In this document: one piece after another, positions 31,090 to 42,438 of the stretch
Numbering within the stretch: position 1 is the stretch's first letter
Layout: each line of letters opens with the position of its first letter
Assembly: GCA_036426205.1 (NCBI GenBank)
Contig: WSYH01002425.1
Coordinates: forward strand, 1-64,000
Source of the DNA: Ascaphus truei
Taxonomy: Eukaryota > Chordata > Amphibia > Anura > Ascaphidae
DNA: 64,000 nucleotides
Direction: 5' to 3'
Notes under the pieces: model-generated
What the model saw: only the letters and a program-made list of their open reading frames with translations
Told to the model about the DNA's origin: nothing
Database searches by the model: none
Position numbers and translations under genes: made by a program

Positions 31090-33255
31090 TCCATTTTATC
31101 TAAGTTCATTAGCTGAGTGAGTTATGTTTTAACCGTTTCCAAGTTTGAAGGGGCATACGTCACCCATTGCACCATTATTGACTTTCTAGCTGCCGTGAGT
31201 ATAATTTCAGCAATACTTGGGATTCCTGAGTCCCTATTAACTTCATTCTACCGCTCCACGTTCTCACATAAAACTGATAGAAGTTCCTTCACAGTTACCA
31301 CTTTTGTCATGTATATTAATTAGAACCTGGTCCCAAAAATCAGATATACATGGGCATTCTAATAGGCAGTGTTTTATATCCGCTTTAATAAGCAGACATT
31401 TTGGGCATTTATTTTTGTATTTTCTATCTATTTATATGCTCTATAATATAATATAATATGCTCTATGTAGTAATTTAAATTGTAATACAATCCATGTCTC
31501 TGATACTATTATATTCCTGGTTTTACCCAATCCTATTCCTCCAAACCCCAAGGTAGCGATGTTGAAAGCCATGAAAAGAAAAACATTACATAGTGCAATA
31601 ATGCTACAGCAGTGAAAGTGAAAAATAAATAAAAAGGACTCCAAAATTCCTACTCACAATTGAGTAGCAGTATTGTAGCAAAAATCCAAACAGTGGCAAT
31701 GATGTCACTGGGTGGAAGGTGTTGTAGATTCAGCAAATCTCGGAGAGAGATACAAAAGCCATAGTGCAGACCACACAAACATTTATAAAACCACAAATTC
31801 ACAAATAAAGGCTTACAGTATAACAGTGAATCAGGGGCACAGTAGGTATATGGTGTTGTTTATGCCAAGTCACGATCTCACCACTCCACCGCTCAACCGC
31901 TGCGTCTCTGATTACTTCCGCATCTGCTTGGTTCCTATGACGTCACGTCAGGTGGCATGGATTCACCCGCTGGAGCCGTCAGGGGATACCTTAGGGATGC
32001 CTCTCTTCCAGGATCATGCCGCAAGCCACGCTCTACGCGTTTCGCCGTACGTAAATAATGGCTATCCAATTCTACCAGCAAAGAGTCAATTTCTGTTATT
32101 TCTGGGGTGTCCTTGTTCCACTTGGCTGCACTTTTTGCAATTACTTGCTATGGTCTTTATCTCTGATCCAATCATATAATTCAGATCAAATATGTAATAT
32201 TATTTTCAGTCCTAAAGTAGCTGCCAAACATGTTGTTTTCTAATATGTCTTTCTTATAGTTCTCTAGACTCTTACAGTAATGTATGATCAGCATGTAGAG
32301 GAAGTAGTGAGATTGTTGGAATGTTTTCTTAACTCTGAGCTCTTCAAATTACATAAAGCGTTCCCGTTCTGTATCAACCAGCTGCCCTATATTTTTATTC
32401 CCTTGGTTTCCCATGTTTCAAACATATTTTGAGATCTAACTGGTTCAAATTTCATGTTACCTCATATAGGTAGACATTTGGATATTTTGTAGGACATGCC
32501 ACACTTTCTCAGTCTTCCATGTGGTCCATGTATCTTTTATCAGTGTATTGCCTCTAATAAGTAAAGGTATATTTCCCCAAGTCATGTGTAGGAACTCTTT
32601 CAGCATCATTGGGAGCGCCATTTGTTCCTCGACTTTCGTACAGGAATATATTTCTTGTCCAATAGCCAGTCTCCCATATACCTAGCTATGCCTGCCAAAT
32701 TTGACTTTCTAATGTTGGGTAAACTTACTCAACCAAGTTCCTTTGGGAGAAATAGTTTGTACATTACAATTCTATTTCTGCCTTTGTTCCAAATAAACTT
32801 ATTTATTGCACTATTATGCAATGTTATGTCTGCATAGCGAACCAGGATAGGCAGCATTTGCAATGGGTACAGTATGTACAGTAATCCTAGCAAAGCTGAT
32901 CATCTTAACAAATTGGCATCTAAGTTCAGTGGGAGGCCTTGCCAGCTTACTAGCTCTTTAATCACTTTGGTTAAGATTAATTTAAAATTGCTTGCGAACA
33001 ATTTTTCTAGTTCAGTGTCAAAATTAACCCGCAAGTATTTGACTGACTGTTTTGTAATTTTAAAGGGGAGGTCTTCCTCCCACCTAACATTATTGTTGTG
33101 AGGCAGCACTAGAATCTTAGTTTTGGATCATTAACCATAAACCCCATACATTTTCTATATTCGTTAAGTGTCTCATATTTTTTAACTGCTGTTTCCGAAT
33201 GAGAGACAAACATCAGAAGGTCATCCGTAAAAAGAGCACACCACTTCCTGTAGAT
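31090..33255 (-). pseudogene. L1/Tx1-type LINE, 3' part of ORF2
   Basis: Read on the minus strand from 33255: DDLLMFVSHSE (RT palm), GFMVNDPKLRF, then KYLRVNFDTELEKLF at about 33030, a GRI/LP connector region, an LPNIRKSNLAGIARYMGDW block near 32700, and the C-terminal LHRAYYIIL with a Cys-rich KCPKCLLIKADIKHCLLECP near 31370-31470. This order is that of L1-clade ORF2. Frameshifts and stops are many, and a PLE terminal-repeat-like piece interrupts it at about 31575-32065. The 5' half is absent. Confidence 0.75.
31575..32065 (-). mobile_element. PLE terminal-repeat-like insertion in the LINE
   Basis: It contains GGCGAAACGCG on the minus strand near 32040, the GAAACGCG block found in the hammerhead-bearing repeats elsewhere, with CRE-like TGACGTCACGTCA near 31938. 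L1 coding similarity stops at one side and resumes at the other. The CTGAUGA half of the hammerhead is not seen, so the motif is dead. Boundaries are approximate. Confidence 0.5.
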
Positions 33256-33814
33256 ATATGAGGCAGACCAGTGCTTTTCATAATTCGAAGGGAACCCGAG
33301 AATTTAAAATCTTCCATTTCATTAATTGCAAGTCCAGGAATATTATTTACCATCTTAGCTGTCCCTGTGGTTTGATTTACATTGGTATGACCACCAGGGA
33401 ATTTCGTGTTAGAGTTCTTGAGCATACACGGAATATTAAAAATGCAACTAAAGATCTGGCATCTTTTAAACAAATGTGTGGCAAGACCCTTCCGTGATAT
33501 GCACAGCTCTGACCCCTCCCCCCTGGTGGCTTTTGCCATTGATAAAATTAACATAGGCATTAGAGGTGGCAATTTAGAGCAACTCCTCCTTAGGAAAGAA
33601 TGTAGATGGATAGTACAGCTGGGAATTATGATCCCAGCTGGACTTAATGACTATCTTAGTTTTGCAATGTTTCTCTGACTCTGCACATGCTCTCTTTTGA
33701 TCATCTTTGTTTCCTGTATACCTTTTGTCTCTTACTGTATGTGTATACTTGTCCCTCATTAATTGGACTATACCTGAGACTTTTATATCTACTATAACAT
33801 TTTTTCTTTTGTTA

Positions 33815-34343
33815 ATATTGTATTGTATTGTATGTCTTTATTTACATAGCGCCATTAATGTACATAGCGCGTCACAGTAGTAATACATGTGGTAATCAAA
33901 TAAATAACAGATAATATAAATAACAGATCATGGGAATAAGTGCTTATAAACGTAACGTAACATTAAGGAAGAGGAGTCCCTGCCCCGAGGAGCTTGCAAT
34001 CTAATTGGTAGGTAGGGAGAACGTACAGAGACAGTAGGAGGGAGTTCTGGTAAGTGCGTCTGCAGGGGGCCAAGCTTTATGTATCATGTGTTCAGAATAT
34101 TCACAGTGCTATTCATATGCTTCTTTAAGCAGATGTGTCTTAAGGTGGGTCTTAAAGATGGATAGAGAGGGTGCTAGTCGGGTACTGAGGGGAAGGGCAT
34201 TCCAGAGGTGTGGGGCAGTCAGTGAAAAAGGTTTAAGGCGGGAGAGGGCTTTAGATACAAAGTGGGTAGAAAGAAGACATCCTTGAGCAGAACGCAAGAG
34301 TCGGGATGGTGCATAGCGAGAAATAATATTCAGTTTTATCTTA
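33815..34343 (-). mobile_element. L2-type LINE 3' end
   Basis: On the minus strand it carries the SLTAPHLWNALPLSTR C-terminal block, the ATTGCAAGCTCCTCGG stretch and the GGCGCTATGTAAAT end followed by ACAATACAATA. It matches the 3' end of the LINE at 22580-24420 closely, so it is a heavily 5'-truncated copy of the same family. Confidence 0.85.
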
Positions 34344-34740
34344 CTGCACCGACACACTTTATTCGAGCAAATACCCAGTATGTACCTGGCAGATACCTGG
34401 AATGCGCCGCTCCTCACCTCTGACAAGCCCCGTTGCGTTTGCCTTCCCAGCCTGGGTTCATGCCTGGCTGACGGGCGGCTGATCTGTTAAATGATAATGA
34501 TTAGGATTTAATAGGCTGCAATGCTTCGTGTGTCTACCAGATGGCATAAATTCATGAATTGTAATGCAGTATATATATATATACTGTGCAGTATTGCAGC
34601 CAGCGGGAATAAAATGCTTCAATCCCTGCCTGGAAAATACCTCAATGCACTCGGGCAGAAAACAGTCACAAACCTCAATACACCCGGGTATACCCGAATT
34701 CGTGGGACTAGCCGAGCTCGAATAAAGTGTGTCGCCAGTG
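34344..34740 (+). mobile_element. Family A MITE, copy 2 (397 bp)
   Basis: Complete copy flanked by TA (34342-34343 and 34741-34742). It has the same ends and internal order as copy 1, with few differences over nearly 400 bp. It lies at the edge of the L2 tail. Confidence 0.85.
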
Positions 34741-35841
34741 TATTGTCCATATCTTTTATCGCCTTGCACATTATTTAGTATTTGTGTTTTTATCTTTATC
34801 TTCACCCTTACACTATATTCATATTTCTTTGTTATTTTATTTTAAACCACTATGTGACGTATATTCATGTGTGTCTCTTTCAGTTATAGTGCCATTTAAT
34901 TCATCTCGCCTAACCCCCGCAACAGATGATGTGCCTCTATTACAGCATTGCTGATTGGTTGCCGAGCGCTCATGGACGCATCAGACCTACGCTCCCGGAA
35001 AAAAGAAGCCTCACGGCGAAACGGCCATCGGAGCTGCATCATATCTTCATATTCCCTGACCCATTTATGCCCTGTGCAGCGTGATGCCTGTGCCTACCTT
35101 AACTCTACATCAAGACTGATGCTGGGGCACTTGACGCTGGCTGCTGGCTATCATTCTACTCTGGGACTGGAACGCTGGGGGTCACTGCACATTGTGCTTT
35201 ATTTGAACCTCCTCCCTACCCTGCCTACTACATGTTCGCAGTACCCCATTAGCATCAGGACTCAACTCTGCACTTTAGCATTCACAGGGTCTTTTCATTA
35301 TACCTATGTGGCTTTGTACATGTTACTTACCATCCTTACCCTAGCCACTTAGGTTTTTGCTGTTCACTTTTTCAACTTTTCCCCATGTCAGTATTTATTT
35401 TTGCCTGTCATTTCATGTGTTATATTATGCAGCATTTAGATATTTCTTTCTAGTTGCTTTATGTGCAGGTTTTTGGTTTATAGTGTTATAATTTGAATTA
35501 TCATCTTATAATTTATTTTTTGTGTTATTTGGTTGTTCCATTCATTTTTTTGAGTCCATATTTACCTTATGATCGGCCGATCGTTATTATATCTCTAAGG
35601 GAATTTTCTTTTCCCCTAGTCTTGTTTTGTTCTATTGGGACTCTCATTTTATAGTTTTTCCATGTCTGGGGTTTTTCTGTTTAGCATCTTATGTATACAG
35701 CAGTTATTTAATATGTGGAATGTGTTTTGGTATGTTTTATTTGTTTTATTTTTGCATTGCTAATAAAATCCATTTTTCTATTTTTTCACTATATACTTTT
35801 TGAGTGCTCCATTTTCACAACCCTTTTTTTTCTTTTTGTGG

Positions 35842-35843
<2 letters not shown>

Positions 35844-35890
<47 letters not shown>

Positions 35891-35901
35891 ATATATATAT
35901 A
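35844..35901. repeat. (TA)n microsatellite
   Basis: Nearly pure TA repeat in the tail of PLE-6. ORFs rich in Ile and Tyr on both strands are products of it. Confidence 0.95.
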
Positions 35902-36240
35902 TTTTATTATATATTTCTTTAATTTTTTTATTTTGTTGTGTGGAGTGCTCTGGGCTGGCCAAGTGTATGCAACAAAAGAGAAAAGCCCAATGCTTCTATT
36001 GTTGCATGGAAGTGGTGGGACCTCATGTTTGTGCTTGTGCAGGGTAACAAGATAGATCACTGGTGAGAAATAAGAGAGTTTACTCCTAAGCAAGAAGCAG
36101 AGATAATGCACAACTGCAGTATGGATTTTCAGATGGGGCTGGATTTTTCTCCAGGCTTGGAAGAAGCCGTGTTTGAGGATACTCATGAGGAACCTGTATT
36201 CTGGGTACTGCCAGGGCAGGCCTGTGGTCAGAATAACATA

Positions 36241-37012
36241 CCCTATTTCCTCAATTCTAAAACGCACCTTTTTTCCGATTTTCACATGTCTTAAATCGGG
36301 GTGCGTCTTAGAATCGATGTATTAAAAAAATACAAAATAAAAAGTGTCCACAGTACTAACCCACTCTTTTCACTTACCATGTTTCAGGAGAGGTCCCATG
36401 TCAGCAGAGGATGAAGCGGGTGGCGGCGGCGGCAGGAGAGGTCCCACGTCTGTAGATGGTTGAAGATGGACAGCGGGTGGGTGTGCGGCAGCAGGACAGA
36501 TCCCAGTTGCAGGTGATGAAACATAAGAAGACAGCGGGCGTCGTGTGAGATGGCGGCGAGATCACTAATAGCAGGAACTGAGCAGGAGCCGAGCATCATA
36601 GGGGAAGCTGGGATGAGCACACTGTAACCGGAAGTCAGAACACAGTCACTTTCTGGTGTCACAGTATGCTCCTTCCCAGCTGTTCCCCTATGCCGCTCTG
36701 CTCCTGCTCAGCTCTCCTGCTATTATGATCTCCTGCCGCTGCCGCTACCACCACTGCATGCCCGCTGTCTTCTTATCTTCATTCACCTGTAGACTTGAGC
36801 CCTGTTCTCCCACCGCACACCTGCCCACTGTCCATCTTCAAAAATCTGCAGACGTGGGACCTCTACTGCCGCCACCACCGCCGCTTCATCCTCCGCTGAC
36901 ATGGGACCTTTCCTGAAACATCGTAAGTGAAAAAGTAATTTTCCTCGATTGTAAGGGTCAAATCGATGGTGCGTCTTACAATCGATGGCGTCTTAGAATC
37001 GAGGAAATATGG
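36241..37012. mobile_element. 772-bp DNA transposon with long inverted repeats, TA duplication
   Basis: The ends are CCCTATTTCCTCAATTCTAA and, reversed, CCATATTTCCTCGATTCTAA, flanked by TA at 36239-36240 and 37013-37014. The arms are very long: GGAGAGGTCCCATGTCAGC near 36390 answers GCTGACATGGGACC near 36895, meeting near 36650. No transposase. The TATTTCC..TTCTAAGACGC end type is also hinted at in 8250-8385. Confidence 0.85.
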
Positions 37013-37850
37013 TAGTTAAAAATAGTAGAGTTAACCGTGTAATTATTCTGAGGTTTATTAAGTCCCATGGTTATGAATTTCCTCACCAACCAGAACCTTT
37101 AATACGGGAAATGGAGGAACACAGGGAAGAATGAGTCAGGGATGCAGTACTAGACTATATGGCTCCCAAATGCAGCAGTCAGGAACATTGCACTGAGGAT
37201 AGAGTGGGATATCTAATCAGGATGTGGAATTTACGCCGTAACATTTATATGTACGGACCCGTGCCTCAATGTCCAAATGGAAAGAACAAAGGTGAGTCCA
37301 AAGAATAGCTGCAGTGTCCAATGGAGGATGATCCAATCTTTAGACTGCAGACTCCACACGCAACAACACATGTTGTATATAGTGCAGGGGAGACAGAGAG
37401 AAAATCATAGCGTAGCAAGGTAATGACTTGACATATAACACATAACAGACATGCACATACAACAATAACAGATAGGCTGACTAATATAACGAGAAATTAT
37501 TTAACACAATAAATGCAATGAACCAGTGAAGAGCAGGTCTGGGTCCGGTGTGTAAAACCGGAATCCTACTTACAGAAGTACAAAAGGTACAGGCAGGGGT
37601 AAATTGTGAGCGTGGTCCGGCGGCAGCTGTTAGTGGACACGTGCGCTCGGGAAGACCGCAGACACTTCTTCTGATCTGTATCAGGATGTGCGTCACTATG
37701 GCAGCTTCTCATGATGCCGTCCGTTCCGCGACCGGAAACGCGTCACTGTGCGGGACCAATTCCCGAAATCACTTCTCCTGTTGCTGTAACCCGATGGATT
37801 CTTGCAGAGGTCTGCTCTTGTAATGTTCAATGCCAAAAATCAACTCTGAA

Positions 37851-37893
37851 ATCCCAACGTGTTTCGTGCGCATGCGCACTTCTTCAGGATAAT
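37851..37893 (-). ncRNA. Hammerhead ribozyme-like motif (PLE-3 left)
   Basis: On the minus strand: CTGAAGA (allowed CTGANGA), a perfect stem II palindrome GTGCGCATGCGCAC, then GAAAC, ACGTT and GGGAT to close stem I. Compared with the right copy, one C is lost before the core and the CGCG is changed to CACG, so stem III is weaker. Confidence 0.55.
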
Positions 37894-38466
37894 TGACACA
37901 GTTCATGAAGTCTTATATACTGACAAGGAGACCACCATTGGTTGGGGGAAATGCCAGTGAATAAACTTGTGATGGCCATAATTGGTTGGAACTCCTGTCA
38001 GTCATGTCCTGTGCAAATGCAGCCTAACATACATAAAATCAGACATAAAATACAAGAAAAAACACTTAACACATCATACCTTGAATATCCTAACAAACAA
38101 AAAATTACTGTCTTCCCATTATCTATAACATGCAGTTATGACTATATTGCCAATACACTAATCTATCCTATATTGATGTAACATACGTTTGCACTTTAAA
38201 AACCAAATGGCACTATTAGATGAAAGTTACAAATGATGCTATGAATATCATTTTAAATTCACGTCTTTTGAAATAGATTTAAAAGATTGTTGTATAAGTT
38301 TTAATAGTTATTTTACAAAATTTTTATAAAAATATTATATTATTAAAAATTTATTAAAAACCTTTTTGAAGCATTATATTAAGACACATAATTATAAAAA
38401 AATATTATATTTTAAAAACCATTATTTCAAAAAGTCTGTTTGTTAAAAATATATTTTAAAAATTTT

Positions 38467-40640
38467 TTAAAGTATTATTAGAAAGACGCCTAGATCGAAA
38501 TCAATGTTGAGACCATTTGGAGAGAACGTCTTCAATTCATAGATCCAGTAGGCTTCACGCCTACTGATCTGATTTAATTGATTTCCCCCCCTCCAATTAG
38601 CCTGCACAGTCTCTATTGCTTGGCATCTTAGTCCTATGGGACTTTTATTATGGTGGATACTAAAATTATGCGAAACACTATGTGTATTTAAACCTCGCTT
38701 GATATTATAGATATGTTCATATACCCTTCTTTGGTAAGATCTGCCAGTCCTACCTACATATTGTAAGCCGCAAGGACACTGTAATAGGTATATCATAAAG
38801 TTGGAGTGACAGTTTATTAATGTTTTAATGGTATATATTTTGTCGGTAACATTTGATTTAAAGGTTTTAGTGTTAAAGCTGAATGTGCAAGCTGTACAAT
38901 TAGTACATTTAAAAAAGCCCTTACTCTTGCTGCCTGTTTTTAGTTTTGAGTGATCCAGAGGGCAACTAGGAGCCAAACGTGTTTTTATATTTGATGCTTT
39001 AGTGAAAATGATTTTCGGTTTATCTGGAAGGCATTTTGATAGAGTATTATCACACAGGAGCATGGGCCAGTGTTTATTAAAAATCTGGCGGATTTTTGGT
39101 GCCATCTCATTATACTGGGTGACAAAGGCCACCCCAATATTCTGCTCTATCCCTTTATCTTGATTATTACTTTTATATTCTAACAAGTCGGCTCTCTCAA
39201 TTTTGTCCACTTGAAGAAATGCTTCCTCAAGTAGATGTTCTGGATACTTTCTATCACGGAATTTATCTTTAAGCTCATCCGCCTGGAGCGCAAACTCCTC
39301 TGGATTTGAGCAGTTGCGCTTCCAACGGGTGAGCTGACCCTTAGGGATATTCCGAATCCAGCTTGGATTGTGCTGGCTATCTGCCCTGAGGTAGTTATTG
39401 ACCTGAACCGATTTAAAATACGTTTTTGTTTCTATTCGGTTTTGACTAATATTAAGGTCTAAAAACTCTACATGTTCCTTATGATGATTAAAAGTGAATT
39501 TAAGATCCCTATCGTTAGAATTTAAATACAGTATGTAAAAAACGATTCAAGCTGTACCTGGCTTCCTGACCAAACAAATATGACGTCATCTATGAAACGG
39601 CGCCAGAGCACAAGGTGAGCCCCGAGGGGACAGTTCTTCCAAATGTAATCTTCTTCCCAACTGTCCATGAAAATATTAGCATAACTCGGGGCAAACCTCG
39701 TGCCCATAGCCGTTCCACAGATCTGTAAAAATAATTGTGAATTAAATTGAAAGTAATTGTGTGTTAAAATGAAATTAATACTATCTACAAAAAATGTTTT
39801 AAGTGCTGGGGATGTGGTGATGTCTGATTCTAGCTTGCGTGATATAGCCTGACAGCCTTTCACATGGTTTATAGTGGTATACAGTGATGTAACATCTGCT
39901 GTTACCCATGTGTACTCAGGCTTCCATTCCAGATCTCTCCATATTGGAGAATATGTGTGGTATCACGCAAGTAGGATCTGACCAAGTTTGAAGGCGGTGA
40001 TCTATAAATAATGATAAATTAGAAGTGAGTGATCCTATACCTGAATGAATAGGTCTGCTAGGGGGTTGTGTAATGCTCTTGTGTATTTGGGGATGAAATA
40101 AAAGATTGGGGTGCGTGAAAACTGTGTGTCCAAAAACTCTAATTCCTGCTGTGTTATTGCTCCCTCCTCAAGGCCTTTTTTTAACAATGTTGTGAGTTCA
40201 ATTTCAAACTGGCCTAGAGGGTTATTGCAAGGGGGAGGTAAGTGGCTGTATCCCCAGTAATCTCATTGATTCCTGGAGATAATAATCGATATCCATCACC
40301 ACTACACCTCCCCCTTTGTCAGCAGGTTTTATAATTATCTTTTTATTGTCTTCCAGTTGTTGTAAAGCTAATTTTTCATTTGTATTTAGATTGGTATTTA
40401 GATTGTCTACTGGACTCATCCAATTCTCTGGTTACTATCTCAACAAATGAGTTCACCAGATGGCCTTGTGCAAATTTGGGATAAAAAGTGGACTTTAGTT
40501 TAAAATTCGTATGTATTTTATTTGGCTCAACATTTATAGATATCTGATCCATCTGGTTAGTAATAGCATCCCTTATAAAATATTTTTTAAGCGCCAATTT
40601 GCGTGCAAATTTATGAACATCAATATGAAGATTGAAACTG
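38467..40640 (-). pseudogene. PLE-3 reverse transcriptase/GIY-YIG protein, best preserved
   Basis: In order on the minus strand: FNLHIDVHKFARKLALKKYF near 40630-40560. IIIKPADKGGGVVVM, the RT finger motif, is near 40310. A TSLYTTI-like palm region is near 39880. GTAMGTRFAPSYAN lies at 39700-39740 and RRFIDDVIFVW, with the catalytic aspartates, near 39590. After a one-base frameshift at about 39535 come the NPSWIRNIPKGQL connector near 39350, a Cys-rich linker FKCTNCTACTF near 38910, and GIY-YIG (LLQCPCGLQYVGRTGRSYQR, near 38770). The end is RGGNQLNQ..AYWIYELKTFSPNGLN. Small indels break the frame between 39860 and 40220. Catalytic residues of both domains are still visible. Confidence 0.9.
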
Positions 40641-41205
40641 TTAGGGCCACATATCGTTTTTTTTAAATAATGGTTTTTAAAATATAATATTTTTTATAAT
40701 TATGTGTCTTAATATAATGCTTCAAAAAGGTTTTTAATAAATTAAATTTTACTAATATAATATGTTTATAATATTTGTTTGTAAATCACTATTAAAACTT
40801 ATACAACAATCTTTTAAATCTATTTCAAAAGACGTGAATTTAAAATGATATTCAATAGCATCATTTGTAACTTTCATCTAATAGTGCCATTTGGTTTTTA
40901 AAGTGCAAACGTATGTTACATCAATATAGGATAGATTAGTGTATTGGCAAATATGTCATAACTGCATGTTATAGATAATGGGAAGACAGTAATTTTTTGT
41001 TTGTTAGGATATTCAAGGTATGATGTGTTAAGTGTTTTTTCGTGTATTTTATGTCTGTATTTTATGTATGTTAGGCTGCATTTGCACAGGACATGACTGA
41101 CAGGAGTACCAACCAATTATGGACATCACAAGTTTATTCACTAGGCATTTCCCCAAGTAATGGTGTTCTCCTTGTCAGTATATAAAGACTTCATGAACTG
41201 TGTCA

Positions 41206-41250
41206 ATTATCCCTGAAGAAGTGCGCATGCGCACGAAACGCGTTGGGCAT
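41206..41250 (+). ncRNA. Hammerhead ribozyme-like motif (PLE-3 right)
   Basis: ATCC, CTGAAGA, one A, the palindromic stem II GTGCGCATGCGCAC, GAAA, CGCG, TT, GGG. All core positions fit the CTGANGA/GAAA pattern, and stem II is perfect with 5-6 base pairs. Confidence 0.65.
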
Positions 41251-42179
41251 TTCAGAGTTGATTTTTGGCATTGAACATTACAAGAGCAGACCTCTGCAAG
41301 AATCCATCGGGTTACAGCAACAGGAGAAGTGAGTTCCGGGAATTGGTCCCGCCCACAGTGACGCGTTTCCGGTCGCGGACGGACGGCATCATGAGAAGCT
41401 GCCCACAGTGACGCACATCCTGATACAGATCAGAAGAAGTGTCTGCGGTCTTCCCCGAGCGCCACGTGTCCACTAACAGCTGCCGCTGGACCACGCTCAC
41501 AATTTACCCCTGCCTGTACCTTTTGTACTTCTTGTAAGTAGGATTCCGGTTTTACACACCGGATCCCAGACCTGCTCTTCACTGGTTCATTGCATTTTAT
41601 TGTGTTAAATAAATTCTCTGTTATATTAGTCAGCCTATCTGTTATTGTTGTATGTGCATGTCTGTCTATGTCTATGTGTTATATGTCAAGTTCATACCTT
41701 GCTACGCTATGATTTTCTCTCTTGTCTCCCCTGCACTATATACCATGGTTGTTGCTGTGGAGTCTGCAGTCTAAAGATTGGATCATCCTCCATTGGACAC
41801 TGCAGCTATTCTTTGGACTCACCTTTGTTCTTTCCATTTGGACTTTGAGGCGCCGGTCTGTATTGTTCTTTTGTGTTTTTCACTAATTGTGTTTGGGTTA
41901 GTATTCCTGGCAGCCTCATCACATTTTCTATGGTCATTCTATGGTTATTTATCATTGATATTTATTGTTGTTCACAAGCACTGCACTCAATTGATATTTA
42001 TTTATTTAATTATTTGTTTGTTTTTTAGCACTATACACACCATTCTTTTTTCAGTCAGAATGTATATGTACAGGGTGGAGTACATAAGTAAAAAAGGAAA
42101 GAAAAGATGCTACTCTGTTACAGTACCTGACCATTCGGGTAAACTGATTAAAAAGCCAGACCCTGCCCATTATTACTGA

Positions 42180-42438
42180 ATGCCTACTGTGTAATGCTGC
42201 TATGTAGTTCTTCTTTATGGAAGTAAACTGTTACGTATAGTGTTCTGTTTTGCATTGTTGCATACCAATTATGCAGTGTTCTGTATTGCATTTTTTATCA
42301 TGTTAATTGCATATTTTTTAAATTATATAAATCATGATAGTGTGATGTTATATAAATATTGTCTCATTCAAGGACGATGAGGGTTTCGACCACCAGCGGG
42401 GTAATATAACCCCCTGCTATATTTCTCTGACCTAGTAT
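42180..42438. other. No gene seen
   Basis: Short AT-rich segment between the end of the unidentified frame and the next LTR. Confidence 0.3.

Larger units (their letters stand above)
33258..35870 (+). pseudogene. PLE-6: GIY-YIG end of a Penelope-like element plus 3' region
   Basis: The coding part at 33270-33660 has INCKSRNIIYHLSCPCGLIY, IGMTTREFRVRVLEHTRNI and, after a frameshift, RGGNLEQLLLRKECRWI with PAGLN: the complete GIY-YIG and C-terminal tail. The 3' untranslated part is interrupted by an L2 tail (33815-34343) and a family A MITE (34344-34740). It continues at 34741 with a repeat-like segment (GGCGAAACGG near 35010) and AATAAAA near 35762. It is 5'-truncated, starting next to the LINE. 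Confidence 0.7.
37255..42062 (-). mobile_element. PLE-3: 4.8-kb Penelope-like element with inverted terminal repeats
   Basis: It is flanked by TATATGTAC at 37246-37254 and 42063-42071 (9-bp duplication). About 1.2-kb inverted repeats lie at roughly 37255-38440 and 40660-41866, each with a hammerhead-like motif. The right side has about 195 bp more than the left. The minus-strand PLE protein lies between. It lacks the most N-terminal part of the protein, so it is 5'-truncated. Confidence 0.85.
36066..42179 (+). pseudogene. Unidentified reading frame split by two transposons
   Basis: Three blocks are collinear: 36066-36240 (including GLEEAVFEDTHEEPVFWVLP), 37015-37254 (including FIKSHGYEFPHQPEP and VRDAVLDYMAPK) and 42072-42179 (RVEYISKKGKKRCYSV, ending HYY and a stop). 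The same frame continues across both insertions when each element and one copy of its duplication are disregarded. One in-frame TGA lies in the middle block at about 37132. The joint length is roughly 170 codons. I do not recognise the protein. It could be a host exon, a processed pseudogene or an unknown transposon gene. Confidence 0.5.

Noticed and set aside
35000..35030. Possible hammerhead in PLE-6 3' region (GGCGAAACGG)
   Set aside because: Only the GAAA half is present; no CTGANGA core lies within reach.
35715..36285. Tyr/Ile-rich ORFs with apparent membrane segments
   Set aside because: They are driven by the TA microsatellite at 35844-35901.
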